Of a stretch of 64,000 nt of DNA, positions 35,671-49,109 are shown in pieces. The stretch comes from Atrichornis clamosus (lineage: Eukaryota; Chordata; Aves; Passeriformes; Menuridae). The number at the start of each line of letters is the position of its first letter. The stretch's first letter is position 1. The notes below the pieces were generated by a model. That model had not been told where the DNA came from. It did not search any database and saw only the letters and a list, made by a program, of their open reading frames with translations. The DNA lies in the NCBI GenBank assembly GCA_013400975.1, contig WBMZ01014172.1, forward strand, positions 62,001 through 126,000, given 5' to 3'. The position numbers were made by a program, and so were the translations under genes.

Positions 35671-38600
35671 GTCTTTGTTTTGCTAAATCATATTTCAGCT
35701 TATGACAAGCCTTGTGATCTGCATGTCCCTGGGTATTGTCTGACAGCTGCACTGTGACACCGTCTCCCACTGTTGATAAAAATACTCAAGAAAATGACCT
35801 GCTATCGGGTGGGAGTCTTGTCTTTTCTGATCAGTTGAAAAATCATAAAGGCATTTTCTTTGTCTCTGTTTATACCATGAGTTTTGACAGACTGTGTCCT
35901 TCTTGGGCTATTACCATTTTACAGCTGGTTTTTGTGTACTTGATTATTAATCCTTTGTCCTCTGGGAGAAAGCATCCTTCTACTCACCCTCAAACTTCAT
36001 GGGATTGATACAGATCATGTATTTTCCTGGGGTAAGCTTGGAATTCTGCAATACCCTCTCTGACCAGGCAGTTGTGCACAGCTGCCAGAATTCCTTTTGA
36101 GGCTCTTACCTCAACTGATTTGGAGTTGGACACATTTGGCATCCTCTGAATGACTCTTCTGGTCTTCACCGTTCATCTGACTGGACTTTTCCTGTTTGTT
36201 ACCATAGTGGCATCAAGGAAAATCACGGACTTGGTACATAAAGCACTGTGTGAATTAGTTGTGCTCTTTGAACTGGAAAGGCTTGGTCCATACTAAATAG
36301 AACAGCACGGCAAGTGTGTGCCTTTTGATTTTGCTCCAGCTGCGAAAAGAGTCAGCAGAAGAGCCAAGAATATGAAATCAAATGCTTCGTTTTTCATTCC
36401 TGTGCCTTTGTTTTGGTGACAGCTCCTCTCAGCACAGCTCAGTGGTGTGGTGTTCAGCGACTTAATGAGAAATGATCTGTTGTCATCCAGGGGTCGCACT
36501 AGGAAAACGAGTCTTTACTTTGTGGAGTAGCATCTTCTTAGCAACACAACACAAGATTCTTTCTGTTTATATATCGCTGTGTACCTTGTCACAGAGAAAG
36601 ACTGCTTTGCCTTGATGGTTCAGGTGGTGAGCTGGAGAGATGCACACCAATTTACAGTCTGAAGCTTCTGATACAACATGTCACCTAATAACTTTTTAAT
36701 CCCATTCTGCATCCATAAAGTTAAGATAATTCATATTCTCCCTTGTTCTGTGCTAGGCTTAGGATGGTGGATCAATTTGTACTTGCTGTGGTATGGCAGA
36801 GCAGTAAGTTTGGTAAAGATGTTCTTAGCATTGCCATCTCCTGCACCAGTAAATGGCTCTTCTTGTTCTCAACATCCCTAGGTTCTTATTTTGCCAGGGA
36901 TGATAGTAACAGTGTGAGTTGAAGTTCAGAATTGAGTCTGTTGTCATGATTTGATTAATTAAGCTAAATATTGTAATATGTGCATATTAAGCAGAAGTAC
37001 TTACATCTAAAAGGTGATGATGTGCTGTTCTCTAGAACTGAAAAGATGAAAACACTCAAGCTGCTTGTATTTTTCAAGCACACTGTTCAGGTGATGAAAA
37101 GAGTTGCGTTTGCAGCCATGGCTCACCCTTTTATCATCTGGAACAGCATCTAAGAGTGATTACACTACTTGGGAGCAAAAATGCCTAAAAGAGCTGAAAC
37201 TGGGATGCTGGCAAGGCCTCTGCAGAATCCTGTAGATGTTGGAGGGGGACAAAAGTGATGGTGAAATCTTAATTCTGATGCTTCATTTTTTTGTTTTGGC
37301 CCTTCTCCAAAGGACAAAGCATTTGCAAAATGCCATTAGAATCCATGTTTTTAAGCCAGGTTTCTCTGACTACTAGACCAGTCGTACATCTTTGTGATGA
37401 GGATCAGGGCCACTGGAGGCAGTGTTTAATGTCAAAACCATTGAAAGTAGTCCTCTTGCATCTGAATATTTACAAGTATTTTCCTAAGTGGATGTGTGTA
37501 TTTAGTCCTTGGACTGGCCATGACTTAAAGGACAGCAGGTGGATCCCTCTATGAATGGTTTTATTGACTTGTCATTATCCCCAGAGGTGTGAGCTGCCTG
37601 TGCCAACTGTAGGGCTTGCCAAGCTACTTGATAAATCTCTTCACACTACAGAGGTCAGGCCACTTCGCAGGAATTAGTTAAATGGAGGAAGTTTATTTGC
37701 CATAATATTTACCTTTGCTTTCAAATTAAGTGTATTAGTGAGGCCTAATGAACCCTGGCTGGTTAGCAGTTAACCCTAACAGACCCCCCAGCCTGTTCTA
37801 AAGTCAAAGCTCCCTCCAACTGGAAAGGGTTTTCGTAGCACTTGTCTTCATTAAGATTTACTCGCCTGGCACTGCTCAGTGTTGGTGCTGCAAACCTCCC
37901 TTGGGCCATGAGTTATGGATTCACTCACAGAGGGCACACGAAGGGGGCTGTCATCCTATTGCCTGTCCCTCCTGCTCTGGGGTTAGGCTGTAGGGGCTGC
38001 TGCCCTGTTTTGCAGTGTGCGCAGTGCCCCTCCTGCACAGTGTCATTCCCATAGAACAGAGGGTCTGGGGTCAGTGCAATCCAAACTGCTTCAGTTCCTG
38101 GTGCTTGTGCAGGTGTGGGCTCATAGCCCCAGGCTGTGGGGAACAGGGACTGATGGAGAAATGCAACTCGGGTTACACCGTTGCTGCTTTTTTTGGTGAA
38201 AGTGGGTTATGTGTGGTGCTGGTGGATATGTGAGGTGGAGAAGCCTAAGGTACCGGTTTCTGGGTGAAAAAATAATTAGTCAGGAGCGTATCTGAAGTTG
38301 TTTTTTTAACTGGACTTGAGAATGGGAAGAAAAAACATTAATCAGGGATCCTATTCATTTATCAAAGAATGTTTTTCAAAGTGCTTTTTTTTCTGCAACA
38401 TGGGCTAAAAAGTAGCAGTCTCTGTTCAGACTGCAAAGAAGAGCAACGCCCCTCCTTCCTCATCTGCTGAATCCTTAACCCCACAGTGGGTGGAGGGGCA
38501 AAGGGAGACACTGTTTAGTATTTGTACCCCCAGTGGTCTCAGGGATAAGCCTTTGGCTGGAAGGAAGCCTTGATCATGTGCCTGTAGCTCCATTTCACCC

Positions 38601-39773
38601 GTTTTTATAAGCAGTTGTTCATTGACTCTGAACTGCCTGTGTTTATTGCTGTTAAGAATTTGAGCAATTGCAAAAAGAAAATGGCATGTGCGTGCCTTGG
38701 GCATTGGCCTTGTTTGTTTTAGGGGCTTAAGCTAAGGAGTTAACTTTCACTAATGTTAATGTTTTGGTATTTTCACTCCAGAGCTTTTACATACAGAATT
38801 ATTTTCTATAAAGACAATTCAAAGCTCGGGTGTTAGAGGGTTTGGAGTTTTGAATCTATAAATGCATAGGAAAGTCTTGTCATGTTTTCTGTTCTGTCTC
38901 ACCCTTCTTCCCCAAGGTATGTAATTTAAAATCAAAATCCAATTAATGTTGAAAAAGTACAGCAAAGATTCTGGGGCAGCATCAAGATGCTTGAAGACCT
39001 CAAAGCTTTATGCAACTGACACATAAAGAGCTTTTATTGTTCTTTCAGCCCTTGTGTTGTGTAAATTCAGAAACCAGATTAAATCTTGTAGGGATTGATA
39101 CTCTTAGAAGATCCTGGTCACGATCTACAAGCAGGAGTACAAAAATTTTGTAAGATTTCAAACTTTTGCTGTAATTACAAGTGCTCTGGATCATCCAGCA
39201 CAGCAATATTTGGGGGTTTTCTTCTACTCTACAGTTCTGTCTGAGCAATATTCAAATTTAAGTGAAGCCCTTGCTTGTTCTCTAGATGTATCAACATCTG
39301 CTTTGGCTTTAGTAGTACAAGGTGAACATAGCCAGGGGCAGGGGCTCCTGAGGGAGACCAGCACGCCTAAACACACCAAAAAAATCCATGGGAGCTGAGT
39401 TAAGAGGAAGGGGAATAATGTGAGGCATGACCTGACAGTGAGCTGCTTTATTTGACTTAGTTGGCCGGGTTGAACTGGTGGGGTTGTAAAACCCAGGAGG
39501 GAGTAGGACAGACAAGGATGAAGAATTGGCCATATAATTTTGAGGAGGTCCTGGTTTGGCACCTCTTGGGTACAGCCTTTCCCAAGGTGTTTCAGAAAAG
39601 CCTCTTGAGGTGAAAACTGCTGTTCCTGAAGGCTGTAGGAAGTAAGGCTCCTAATCTGAAAACAAAGGGGTAAAGCCTCGGTGTGTGCAGAGGGGAGGTT
39701 TTTAGCTGGAGAGCAGACTTGAGTGTGCCTGCAGCACGTACAGGTTTTACTGAAAGAGGATTGGAAAGAAATT

Positions 39774-39785
39774 GGGGGGGGGGGG
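39774..39785 (+). repeat. G12 homopolymer
   Basis: Twelve consecutive G residues in intergenic DNA. Length is likely polymorphic or miscalled. Confidence 0.85.
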
Positions 39786-40027
39786 CTGGAGGGTTGCAAC
39801 ATGAGTGTATTTTATTTGTCTGATACTGAGGCAGATGAAATGCTTCAGATTTTTATTTCTAAAATGACATTTCAGTTAGCTTTGGAGATAGAACTAGTTT
39901 TCTGTTTGCTTTTAAAGTTCAAATCAACTCTTAAAAGCTGAAATCAGAGCCTACTTTTTTGATTGGGGCAAAACATTTCTGCAGCCTTCATTTCCAGAAG
40001 TGTTACGGTGCTGGCAGCTTTTCATTG

Positions 40028-40046
40028 CAATAAAATAAAATAAAAA
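40028..40046 (+). repeat. (AATAA)n simple repeat
   Basis: AATAAAATAAAATAAAAA, a short pentanucleotide run. It contains AATAAA copies but lies about 4.4 kb beyond the likely DERL1 end. Confidence 0.7.
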
Positions 40047-43000
40047 TATGTACGACTCTTGTCTGAGACTTGCATGTTGGGAAAAAGGCCTAAGTTGAAT
40101 CATTGTCAACAGGTTTCTATCTTCTTTGCTCTCTGAGCAAGGAGTACCTGATGAGGCTTAAGAACCTGTAGCTTCTGGGCAGAGTTTCTGCGTTCATGGG
40201 GAAAGCTTCCTAGCATGTCTGCTGCTCTCATTGGGGTAGTTACAATCTCATTTTTAGTTTTCCTGTATATTTTAGTTAGAGCTGTATTATTTCATTTAAA
40301 TCTACCTTCTTTCTTTTTCATCTGAAACCGCAGTCAGAGTGTTAGGGCCAAATTTAATGCTTCACAGTAGCACAGGAGAATAAGGAGGGATATTCTGAGC
40401 TCTACTGCATTGGACCCACACCCACTGCCTGCATTTTGCAGAGGCAGGCAAGACTTACAGGAGGATCAGATGCACCTGCAGAATGTAAATCCTCATCAGT
40501 TTAGAAAGCCTGAGCAGGCAGTACCAGGGAGTCTTCACCCATTGCCTGCTGTGACAGCTGTCATAGATATATTAGCTCCAAACCATTTTCAGAAGCTGAG
40601 TCTTGATACTTAAAATCATGTGCCCAGTAGCAATATTGGGTTTATAGCAATTTATAATCTTTTCTTGCCTCTTCTGCTGGCTGTCAAGCAGGCAGTAAAT
40701 TACTAATCTCTCTCTTTTTTTAGCTCCCCCCCAGGTGATAACCAGTTTAATACATCTTGCTTTGCTTATATCTCTGTTTTCCAGATATCAGCTACTTGTT
40801 CTCTCAGATGATCTGATGAATGGGACTAGTTAAACTCAGGAGTTCTTGTCCTTAAATGCTACACCTGCTTTTGGAGCAGCTACTTCAGAAGAAGAGTTTT
40901 TGTGCTTTCTTACCCATTCTTTTTCTAGCTGCTGTAACAGAGCACCTATTGATTTCTCCAAACCTTCCCTTGTTTCTGTTCTTGAGAGCCGCCCCATGGA
41001 GATGTGCATGGACTGTTTTGGGAGCGGAGGGGAGTGTGCAATCATTGCAGTGTCATTGCAGACGTGCCACTCTTCCCAAACAGAAGGGAAGCTGTGACTA
41101 ACCAAATGGTGAGCTCTGCTTGCTTCTCCCCTGGACTGTCTGACACTGGGAGGTCTCACCAGGCTGTGGAGTCCTTGAGTGAACCATTGCCTTCACAAGA
41201 GGTGGATCTGTGGGGTTCACAGAGCCACCTGTTAAGAAACTGCTTTTCTCTAACAAAGCATTCTCCTCTCTTACATCCATCATTATGTCCTTTTTCAAAT
41301 AGTGAATTCTTCTGTGTAATATATTCTTTAAGAAAAGAAGAAATAGTAAGAGCAATTGATATAAGTTGATGTCATTTAACCTTCCTGGGTAAGGTGACAG
41401 TAGAATTAAAGGAGAAAAATCCTCTCTCTGAGGTGTAGGTGTGGTGATACTGCACTTGAAGGTCTAGTAAATCTCTGAGAACTGCATCAGTCTAATTTCT
41501 TGAAAGCAGACAGATAACAGGCCCTAGGGCTGTGTTATCTGGTTAAGTAGCTAAGTGGGCAGGGGGATGTTTTAGCTAGATGCTATCCCTGTGCTGAAGG
41601 ATCTCAGACAGCTCTATAGCTGTTACTAGAGCACAGCTCACTGCGGCCAAATATTTACTGTATAATGCCAATACAAACAACATAAGCTAATGTGTCTGCT
41701 CCCCTATAGAAAGTCTTTGTCCTCTAAATCTGCTCCTGCCAGTTCCTCAAAGTCATGCTAGAGCTTTCTGTCCCCTCGTGCATCTTGAATGAGATCAGTG
41801 CCTTCCCAGGCTGGCTCTAGTGGAGTGGCTCACTCCACAGAGCTGCCCTCTGAAGCCAGAAGGAAATCCTGCTGAGTAAGGAGAGTTTCTGTTAATGTGT
41901 AATCGAGTTGTGATAAGACCAGCTAATAAAGATAAGGTTCTCAACAAGTGGCACAGGACAATGAGCAGGGAAATGGAGTATGGAAGACTCTGTGATTAAT
42001 CACGACCCCTGGCTGCACTGTTCAAAGGAAAAACCATGCTGAAGAGGATGCACGGGCATGCTACTGAAGGGGAGGGAAAACAGGAAGAATCTAGGGAAAA
42101 GAGTAGGAAACAGGAAAGTGATTGTACCTCTGCAACCATGAAGGCAGCACCCTGGCCCTGGGGAAGGCTAAGAGTAGTTTAGTCTTAATGCCTCCATAGC
42201 TGAATGGCCAGAAGGAATTCAGTCTCACTCTATGGGTCGATCTGTTTTTTAATGCATGGAGAAGGGCTCGTTCCTGCCACCTCTCTGGGGACTTCAGTGG
42301 AACACCCTGCCCTGGAAGTGCCAGTTGGTCAGCGGGGTCTGGGACAGTGGGGCAGGGCTGTGTGTCCCCTTCAGCTCGGGGAGGGCAGGGCAGTACATGG
42401 CATCTCCCTCATATTTGGTGATCTTTAACTCAGCACTCTTGCCTCTGCCAAGATCACTCACGCTGGGTTCATACCTCGCTGTGTCACTGCTTTTCCTTTT
42501 TTTTTTGACCCAAGGTGTAAATTAATCTGTGGGCCAGATCACTCACTATCTGACCTATGAAGTTTTAAATCTTTTTTCCCTATCAGAGGAATATCTGAAA
42601 ATTGCAAGCTTTGTTAAGTAAAAGCCAAAAGGTAAGGTTATCCTTAGATATGCCTTGCTGGACAGGGAGCAATTGTATAGCCAATAAATGAGGGCAATTC
42701 TGCGGACTTGGCGGTTTTTTTCTGAGTATGCCACTGTGTGTCAGGCTTCAGCTTTGCTATGTGTTTGCCAGAAAAACAGCTGCTGACTGGCACTGCAGCC
42801 CTGGTAAAGAGCTGGTGAACAGTGGTGGGAACGGAGTTGAAAAAGTATATTGGTGCCTTAGACCTGCAGTCCCTCTTTTCGAATAGCAGTTAAAACAGAG
42901 ACCATTTGGACATAACTACCTTTTGCCCCCACCCCTGTACATCTGCCTTGCAGCCAGGATGGTGATGGGTTTAAGAAGCTGATAGCCTGGGTCATATTTG

Positions 43001-44089
43001 AAGGACTGATCTAGTGTTAAAGAAGCATGAGTGGTAATTAAGAAATTGTTGTCTGCATGTGATAATTCAGGAAGAACATGATTCAAAAGAAATTATGATC
43101 TTTCTTGTCTGTCAGCTTGATCCTTGACTTGCTCAGGTGCTGGTAACTGTGGTTCAGTAGTATCAAATTAAAATAAGTTATGTAAGGCATGGGAGTAAGG
43201 CAATTGTAGCTGGCATCAAGAAATGGATGATAAAAGCCTGATACGCTCTGAGTAGCTTTTGTATTTAGTCTTATGTTTGGCATGTTGGTTTCTTTTTAAA
43301 AATTAATAATGCTGTGGCTGTGAAGATGAGTTAAAAACTTCAGTGTGCAGGATGCTGAGGAGACGTTGGTTTTGGCTCTATAGAGTACTGGGATGAGGTT
43401 CACTGAGTATTGCTGAAAGAGTCTATTAACAATAGGCCAGCAGGAGCTATTCATGAAAAACTCCCATGCCTGTGTCCCTTGGATCTTTTGCAACTGTTCA
43501 GGTAAATCAAGAGTTTTTGCCAAAAGGCTGGGATCAGGAGGAGCACTAGGAGTTGAGACTCTGGCAGGCTGAAGCTGCAGATGGCCACAAACAGTGGCTT
43601 TGGGAGAGGTGGGAACTGCTCCTCTTCAGAAGGGGTGTCAACACTGTGGTGGAACTTGAAACTGTAATTTTGCCTGATGAAGGTCAGTGCAGCAACATCT
43701 GCAGCTACCCTGAATTAGTAGGTGGTGCTTTTACTGAGCATAAACATTTCTCTCCGGCCAAGGGCCTGGAAGGTATTTGTGAGTAGAGGAGGAAAGCTTT
43801 GTCAACCTGTATGACTTCAGTTCCCAAGTCACTTGTGTAGAAAAAAGATCTCCTTCTAAATGAATAAGCAGGAGTGGGAGGTGTACGAGATTCAAGAAGA
43901 TAATTCAACCCCCTGAAAGGCCAAACACATTATCAATAGGCCTATACTGCAGCTAAACTTGCTGCTGCCTGGTTGAGGAGAAAGTGCTGAAGACATCCTT
44001 CAGTGCCACCACCCGCTGTCTGCTCCCTCAGAGAGACGTGTACTCCATCTTGGTTTATGTGCTGAAATGCCCTTGAAACTCAGGCACAG

Positions 44090-44184
44090 GATGTGATTCT
44101 TGGGGTGCCCTGTGCAGGGCCAGGAATTGGACTCGATGATCCTGATGGGTCCTTTCCAACTCAGCATATTTTATGATTCGATGA
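44090..44184 (+). mobile_element. CR1 tail fragment, intergenic
   Basis: GTGATTCTTGGGGTGCCCTG, GGACTCGATGATCCTGATGG and GTCCTTTCCAACTCAG, ending ATGATTCGATGA: short 5'-truncated CR1 3' end. Confidence 0.75.
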
Positions 44185-46255
44185 AAGCAAAATCTTCCGA
44201 GAGGAGGTGATTTGGACACAAATCTGTGTTTGGCAAAGCCTTGTCTGCGCCGCGGGCTGTGATGTGTCGTGGTGGCAGCAGTTGCACTCTGGGCCAGTGC
44301 TGAGAACAGTGACACCACAGGGCTGGTGCTCAGTCCAGTGTCCTTCCCTCAGATGGCATAAAATTGCTCTGTGAGTCCAAAAAGAGAGCGATGCTGCCCA
44401 GGTTCGAGTGTAGGCCAAGTATGAAGAAAACAAAACAAAAATTCAGCAGCCTCCTGTGATTTAGACAGGCAAAACTCCCATGCCGGAGGACAAAACTGCG
44501 CTCTTTGGATAAGTGCTTATCGCTCTTCAAGCTGTCACAGCAGAGCAGAGCAGTCCATGCTTCAAAAAGCAAAGTAATTAATTCTCCTTGCTCTCTGCCG
44601 CAGCAGTCTACGTTGTGCAATGCTGCACTGCAACCAGGCATGGAGAAACTTTCTTCCCAATCAAAAGAAGTATTCATTTTTTTGCTCTGATACAGCTGGG
44701 TTGGTCTTCCTTTTAATATTACTGGAGACAATATCTTCCTTGCCTTTCCATAACCTTCAGTGTTTGTGCTCCGTGTTAAAATTTCCATCCCCGCCCCCTC
44801 CCCCCTGCTTAAAATACTGGCATTGAAAAGAAAGGAAAAAAGAGATTAAAATTCCTTTTGCTTAAATCCCTAATAAGGGAGCCTTAGAGCATGCCAGCCT
44901 TCAGATGCAGGGATAGGTCTTGGCTTGCACTCGTGGCTCTGGACTCTTCACTTGGGCAATGTTGGGTCACACCCCTGGATCCCCCCACCCCAACACAAGT
45001 GCTCTTCACCTGCTGTTTGCTCAGTTGTGGTTGAAGTCTGGTGGTAGCTGAGTGTGGGCTGGAGAAGAGGTTTGGAGCTGTGCTTCCCAACCTGGGGTGC
45101 TTCTGCTCACCCTCTGTATGACTGGGCTAACAGTGCCAAAACCTCTGGCATCCTATTTCTGTTGCAGATGCTCCTGTTGTGTCCCCTTGCTCTTAGCACG
45201 TGCGTGGCCATCTCCAAATGTGTCACAAGTAATAGTGAATAACTATACCAATCAATCAAAATTAGTGCTGATGTAAATTCCTGCTTGCATGGAGTCTCCC
45301 TGACTTTCCAGGGCCAGCTCTCCTGCTCAGCATCTTCCCCTTGCCTGAAGGCCATCCTGGGGGAGGGCATGGGGAACACAGCCCTCCAGGTGAGGCAGCA
45401 GCCAACCCAGGGGGCTCAACAATTGAAGTGATGGCCAATTAAAGTCAAGGTAAATGTTCAAAAGTGCCTTGGGAGAACCTGGAGCAGAGTTGTAGACAAC
45501 AGACCATCAGGGAGCAGCCAAATAAGCCTGAGTTCATGTGAAACCCCAGCTACAGTGCATTGGCACTGAGGAAGGTCCCTTTATGGAGAGGTTTAACAGT
45601 CACGTGATAGGACACGATGCTGCTGTTTAATAAGTGTCTGGGGAGCACATCAAGGCAGGAGGGAGAGTCAGGTATTTTCACCTCACTGAAGAGCTGCATC
45701 ATCATTCACCAGCACTGGCTGGGATGAGAGGGACTCCTGGGATGAGGGGAGGATACAAAAAGCGACATTTGAACATATCTGTTAGATTGAACAGATATAT
45801 GTGACATGCCACCACAGGGCAAAATGCCTTTTGGTATTAATGATTTGGTGTGAGTGGTTCAGGGAGGCCAAAGAGGCCAAACAGTCTCAGTCTGAGGAGA
45901 CAGCAAGACTCTTTAAACCATGAGGGGTTTAACTGCAAGTGTGGATGTGCTTAGAAAGCACCCCTTGACATGCTGTGAACTCTTACTCTCAAGGAAGAAG
46001 AAATTCCCCCTCATGGGAATAAAAGAGCAGCTGCAGCAATGGCCAGAAATGCCAACCCGGCTGGGGGGAGCAGCCGGCACCCCCCGACTGTGGCGGTGGC
46101 TGAAAACGCCACTGCGGTTGCTCCAAGCCCGAGGAGTCCCAGGGGACTTAGAGTCCATTGGTGGGACAGTTTCAAAGTTTAATATCTCCCCCGTTTGGAG
46201 TTTGAAGAAATGGTTTCTCCCTAAATGGTTGTCACCCCTTTATGTTAATCTCCCT
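44185..46255. other. Intergenic DNA left of the LTR cluster
   Basis: Nothing recognised with confidence. The last 350 bases (45900-46255) become GC-richer towards LTR A and may be part of an older element. Confidence 0.4.
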
Positions 46256-46756
46256 TGTCCATAATGTTGCTTGCCCTGCCCCTGTTCTGGAAAGTCCCTT
46301 CTCCTGTGCTGGAAAGTCCCCTCTCCCTCGACGCCCCACAGGCTCTGGCTCCCTTTCCCCTCCCCGCACCTTTCCTCGTAGGCTGGACCCGAGTCACCCC
46401 TTATGTACCGCCCCTGGGCCCTTACTCGATTGGGCCCTGTTGTTCTCCCCGCCCCGTTTTCCCCCCGGTTAAAAGGCGGTGTAAGCCTGATGCTCGCCGG
46501 ATCTCGGTCCCTGGAACCTTTCGGGATACACGTCACATTAAACTCTTGGAACTCCACACGGAGATCCCCTCCCGCGTGTTTGTCTCCGACTCTGATTCTT
46601 CGCTCTCCGGATGGAGTGTTGGTTGGTGCCTGCGGACCCCTCGCAGGGGTTACCCGGGGAGCGCAGGGATTTGCGAATCCCGGCTCTCGGGGGTCGCTCT
46701 CAGGAACGGTCGCAGCGCCTGAGTCTCCCGCCCCGCCCCGACCCCGACCCGCGACA
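46256..46756 (+). mobile_element. Solo LTR A of an endogenous retrovirus (class II-like, tentative)
   Basis: A GC-rich 501-bp block from TGTCC to GCGACA, with TTAAAAGG (46469-46476) as a TATA-like box, ATTAAA (46537-46542) as polyadenylation signal, and a CTGGAAAGTCCC direct repeat in U3. The 5' flank CTCCCT and the 3' flank beyond the second LTR, CTCCCC, look like a 6-bp target duplication with one mismatch. No gag, pol or env remnant adjoins it, so it is solo. The left boundary is less certain than the right. Confidence 0.6.
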
Positions 46757-46761
46757 CCCCC

Positions 46762-47236
46762 TGTGCTGGTTTTGGCTGTGGTGGAGTTAGTTTTCTTCAC
46801 ATAGCTGGCATGGGGATATGTCCTGGATTTGTACTTCACTGAATTGAATATGTCAAGGTCCCTTCCAACCAAAGCTATTCTGTGATTCAGTAATATCCCA
46901 CACCATATGGTGTCATGCTCAGCAATAAAAACTGGGGGGGAAGAAGGAAGAGGGGGATGTTCGGAGTGATGGTGTTTGTTTTCCCAAGTCACTGTTATGT
47001 GTGATGGAGCCCTGCTCTCCTGGAGATGGCTGAACACCTGCCCGCCCATGGGATGTGGTTAATGAATTCTTGTTTGCTTTGCTTGTGTACATGGCTTTAG
47101 CTTTACCTATTAAACTCTCTGTATCTGAACCCACGAGTTTTCCCACTTCTATGCTTTTGATTCTCTTCCTCATCTAGCTGAGGGTGAGTGAGCAGCTGTG
47201 TGGGGCCGAGTTGCCAGCTGGGGTTAAACCAAAACA
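46762..47236 (+). mobile_element. Solo LTR B, avian ERVL-type, inserted at the end of LTR A
   Basis: Starts TGTGCTGGTTTTGGCTGTGG and ends GCTGGGGTTAAACCAAAACA, with CATGGCTTTAGCTTTACCTA, ATTAAA (47109-47114) and ACCCACGAGTTTTCCCACTT inside. These phrases match an abundant avian ERVL-type LTR that I remember. Flanks CCCCC (46757-46761) and CTCCC (47237-47241) fit a 5-bp target duplication with one change. No internal retroviral region. Confidence 0.8.
46846..46890 (+). mobile_element. CR1-like tail inside LTR B
   Basis: TCAAGGTCCCTTCCAACCAA followed by GCTATTCTGTGATTCA is the CR1 3'-terminal phrase, located inside the U3 region of LTR B. It is either a very short CR1 insertion or sequence captured by the LTR family. 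Confidence 0.5.
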
Positions 47237-47241
47237 CTCCC

Positions 47242-48984
47242 CAAAACAGCTCTCTGGGAAAGGAAGATGGAGGGAAGATGTTTAGGAAGAGACTTAAAGG
47301 TGGAAGGAATTAAGGCAGAGAGGTGAAAGCTTTGCCTGGAGAGTTGGGCTGGAGAAGATGGGTGTCCTGACAGGGATGAGGGTCTCTGAGAAGCCCCAGT
47401 CCCAGCCTGCTCATTTCTGTCCTTGTGTCTTTGCCTCTTGTAGAGGGAAAGGCTTTGGGTGAAAGGCTTTGAACTGCCAATGAAACAGCAATGATTTGAT
47501 ACAAATATAAAATGAAGCTTCCTTGATGAGAAGTCAAGACAAGGCCATGCTGAACTCAGCTCTTGCCTTTAGCACATTTATTCAGGAGTCTTGTGAATAA
47601 CTGCATATATCTCAGTTTCTCTATCCATAAACCTGGATTAATGCTATTATTCCTTTGTCACATGTGTTCCCAAACTAATTATTTTCTAGATTAAAATTGC
47701 TGCATAATAAATTTTACAGGATGTATTGCACAGGGATGATCCAGAATTTTAAGAAAGATTTTTAAAAAAAGGAAGGTGAGGGTAAGTTTGTGTATTGAGG
47801 AAGCTTCAAAAATGTCCCACTTACTGTGCCTGAGCCAGCTTGCTGGATGTGTTAAGTACATGTAAATTATGAGAATTTTAATATAATTGGAATTACCACT
47901 TTGGAGCATCAGGTTTGATGGAAATAAGAAAACAATAGAAACCCCCTGCTTCTGCTTGCTGTGCTCGACGCACTGTGTGATTTGGTCTGACAATTACCCG
48001 GTCACTCAGCTCTTACCTCCGTCCTCGACAGAGCTGGCACTAATCTGATTGGGATATGGTTCAACTGTGTAACACCTGAGAAACCCTGCCTGGTGTTTTT
48101 ATGCTGCTTTTTCGTTCCTTCACTGCCTATCTCACATTCTCCTGCTTTTGCTCTCAATGCATTCACTTTTCCTGCTGTATTATGAATATTTTCAGTATTA
48201 TGCTCAAGAGCCACAGGCCCCATTCGTAACTGCTTTCCATTACTTACTGATCAAATGAATACAGAAGATTTTCCTCTCGGGTTTCTCTTTTTACCCAGAA
48301 GTAAAAAAAAGTTCATTTCCATTGCTTGTGTGCTCTTTCCTTGCTAACAAGATGCCAAGTGGATTTCCTACAATGTTGCCTTATGTGCTTCTGAAATAAA
48401 TCCTTTTCCTCCTTCCATAGGCTGGTAAGATTTCAGGATGCTTTTTGCTACCTGGGAATATCTGAGGGCTACAAGAAAGACAAGGAAAGTTTCAGTGGTT
48501 ACATTCTAATAATGGCAAATGTAGTGCATGTATTCTTGGTTACATTTTACCTACCTGTGTATTTATCTAGATTTTTAAGTTATCACTAATTATCATTATG
48601 CTCATAATCACCAAGATTTCTTGCATAACCCAGCACTTTCCTTCCAGCTTGTACTGGTTCACATGGTGCTGGGACACCCCTTCTTCCTGGAGTGATCCCT
48701 GCAACTGCTGAGTTTCATCCTTCAGATGCAGGTTACTTGCTCCACACGCTGGCTGACTTTCAAAGTGATATATTAAATGAAATTCCCAAAGGTCAGAATC
48801 AGAGATTTCAGGTTAGAAATCATGCTACTGCAGAAATGTGATTGAAAAGTTAAGAGCATTTTGGGGTTTTTTTCCCCTCCTTAAAAAAGTAGTATTTGAG
48901 AAAACTGAGTAATTTAGACTGCAGGGAGGTAATGAGTGCTGAAGTTGTTGCCCCAAACCTTCCCAAGGTTTGGTTAAATGTGGC
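47242..48984. other. Intergenic DNA between LTR B and the CR1 fragment
   Basis: AT-rich sequence with no recognisable gene or repeat. Confidence 0.45.
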
Positions 48985-49083
48985 TTTGAGCCACCTGATC
49001 TAGTGAAAGATGTCCCCACGCAGTGTAGTGCGGTTGAATGCAATAATCTTTAAATGTTCCTTCTGATCCAAACCATTCTGTGA
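48985..49083 (+). mobile_element. CR1 tail fragment, intergenic
   Basis: GAGCCACCTGATCTAGTGAA, GATGTCCCCACGCAGTG and CCAAACCATTCTGTGATG are recognisable CR1 3'-end phrases with many changes. It lies just left of the solo LTR. Confidence 0.65.
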
Positions 49084-49109
49084 TGCTCTTCTCTGCTGTC
49101 TGAGTGGTT

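Larger units (their letters stand above)
35671..44089. other. Intergenic DNA between DERL1 and ZHX2, left part
   Basis: No splice-supported exon, RNA gene or dated repeat recognised apart from the G12 run and the (AATAA)n run. A 192-codon minus-strand open frame at 39224-39802 looks like chance. Confidence 0.5.

Noticed and set aside
39224..39802. 192-codon minus-strand frame in intergenic DNA
   Set aside because: Ser/Leu/Pro-rich, no recognisable domain, no splice or promoter context. Long but compatible with chance; would need transcript data.
46240..47049. 269-codon minus-strand frame across LTR A and LTR B
   Set aside because: It crosses the boundary between two separately inserted LTRs and is antisense to both, so it is chance. 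No retroviral protein signature.
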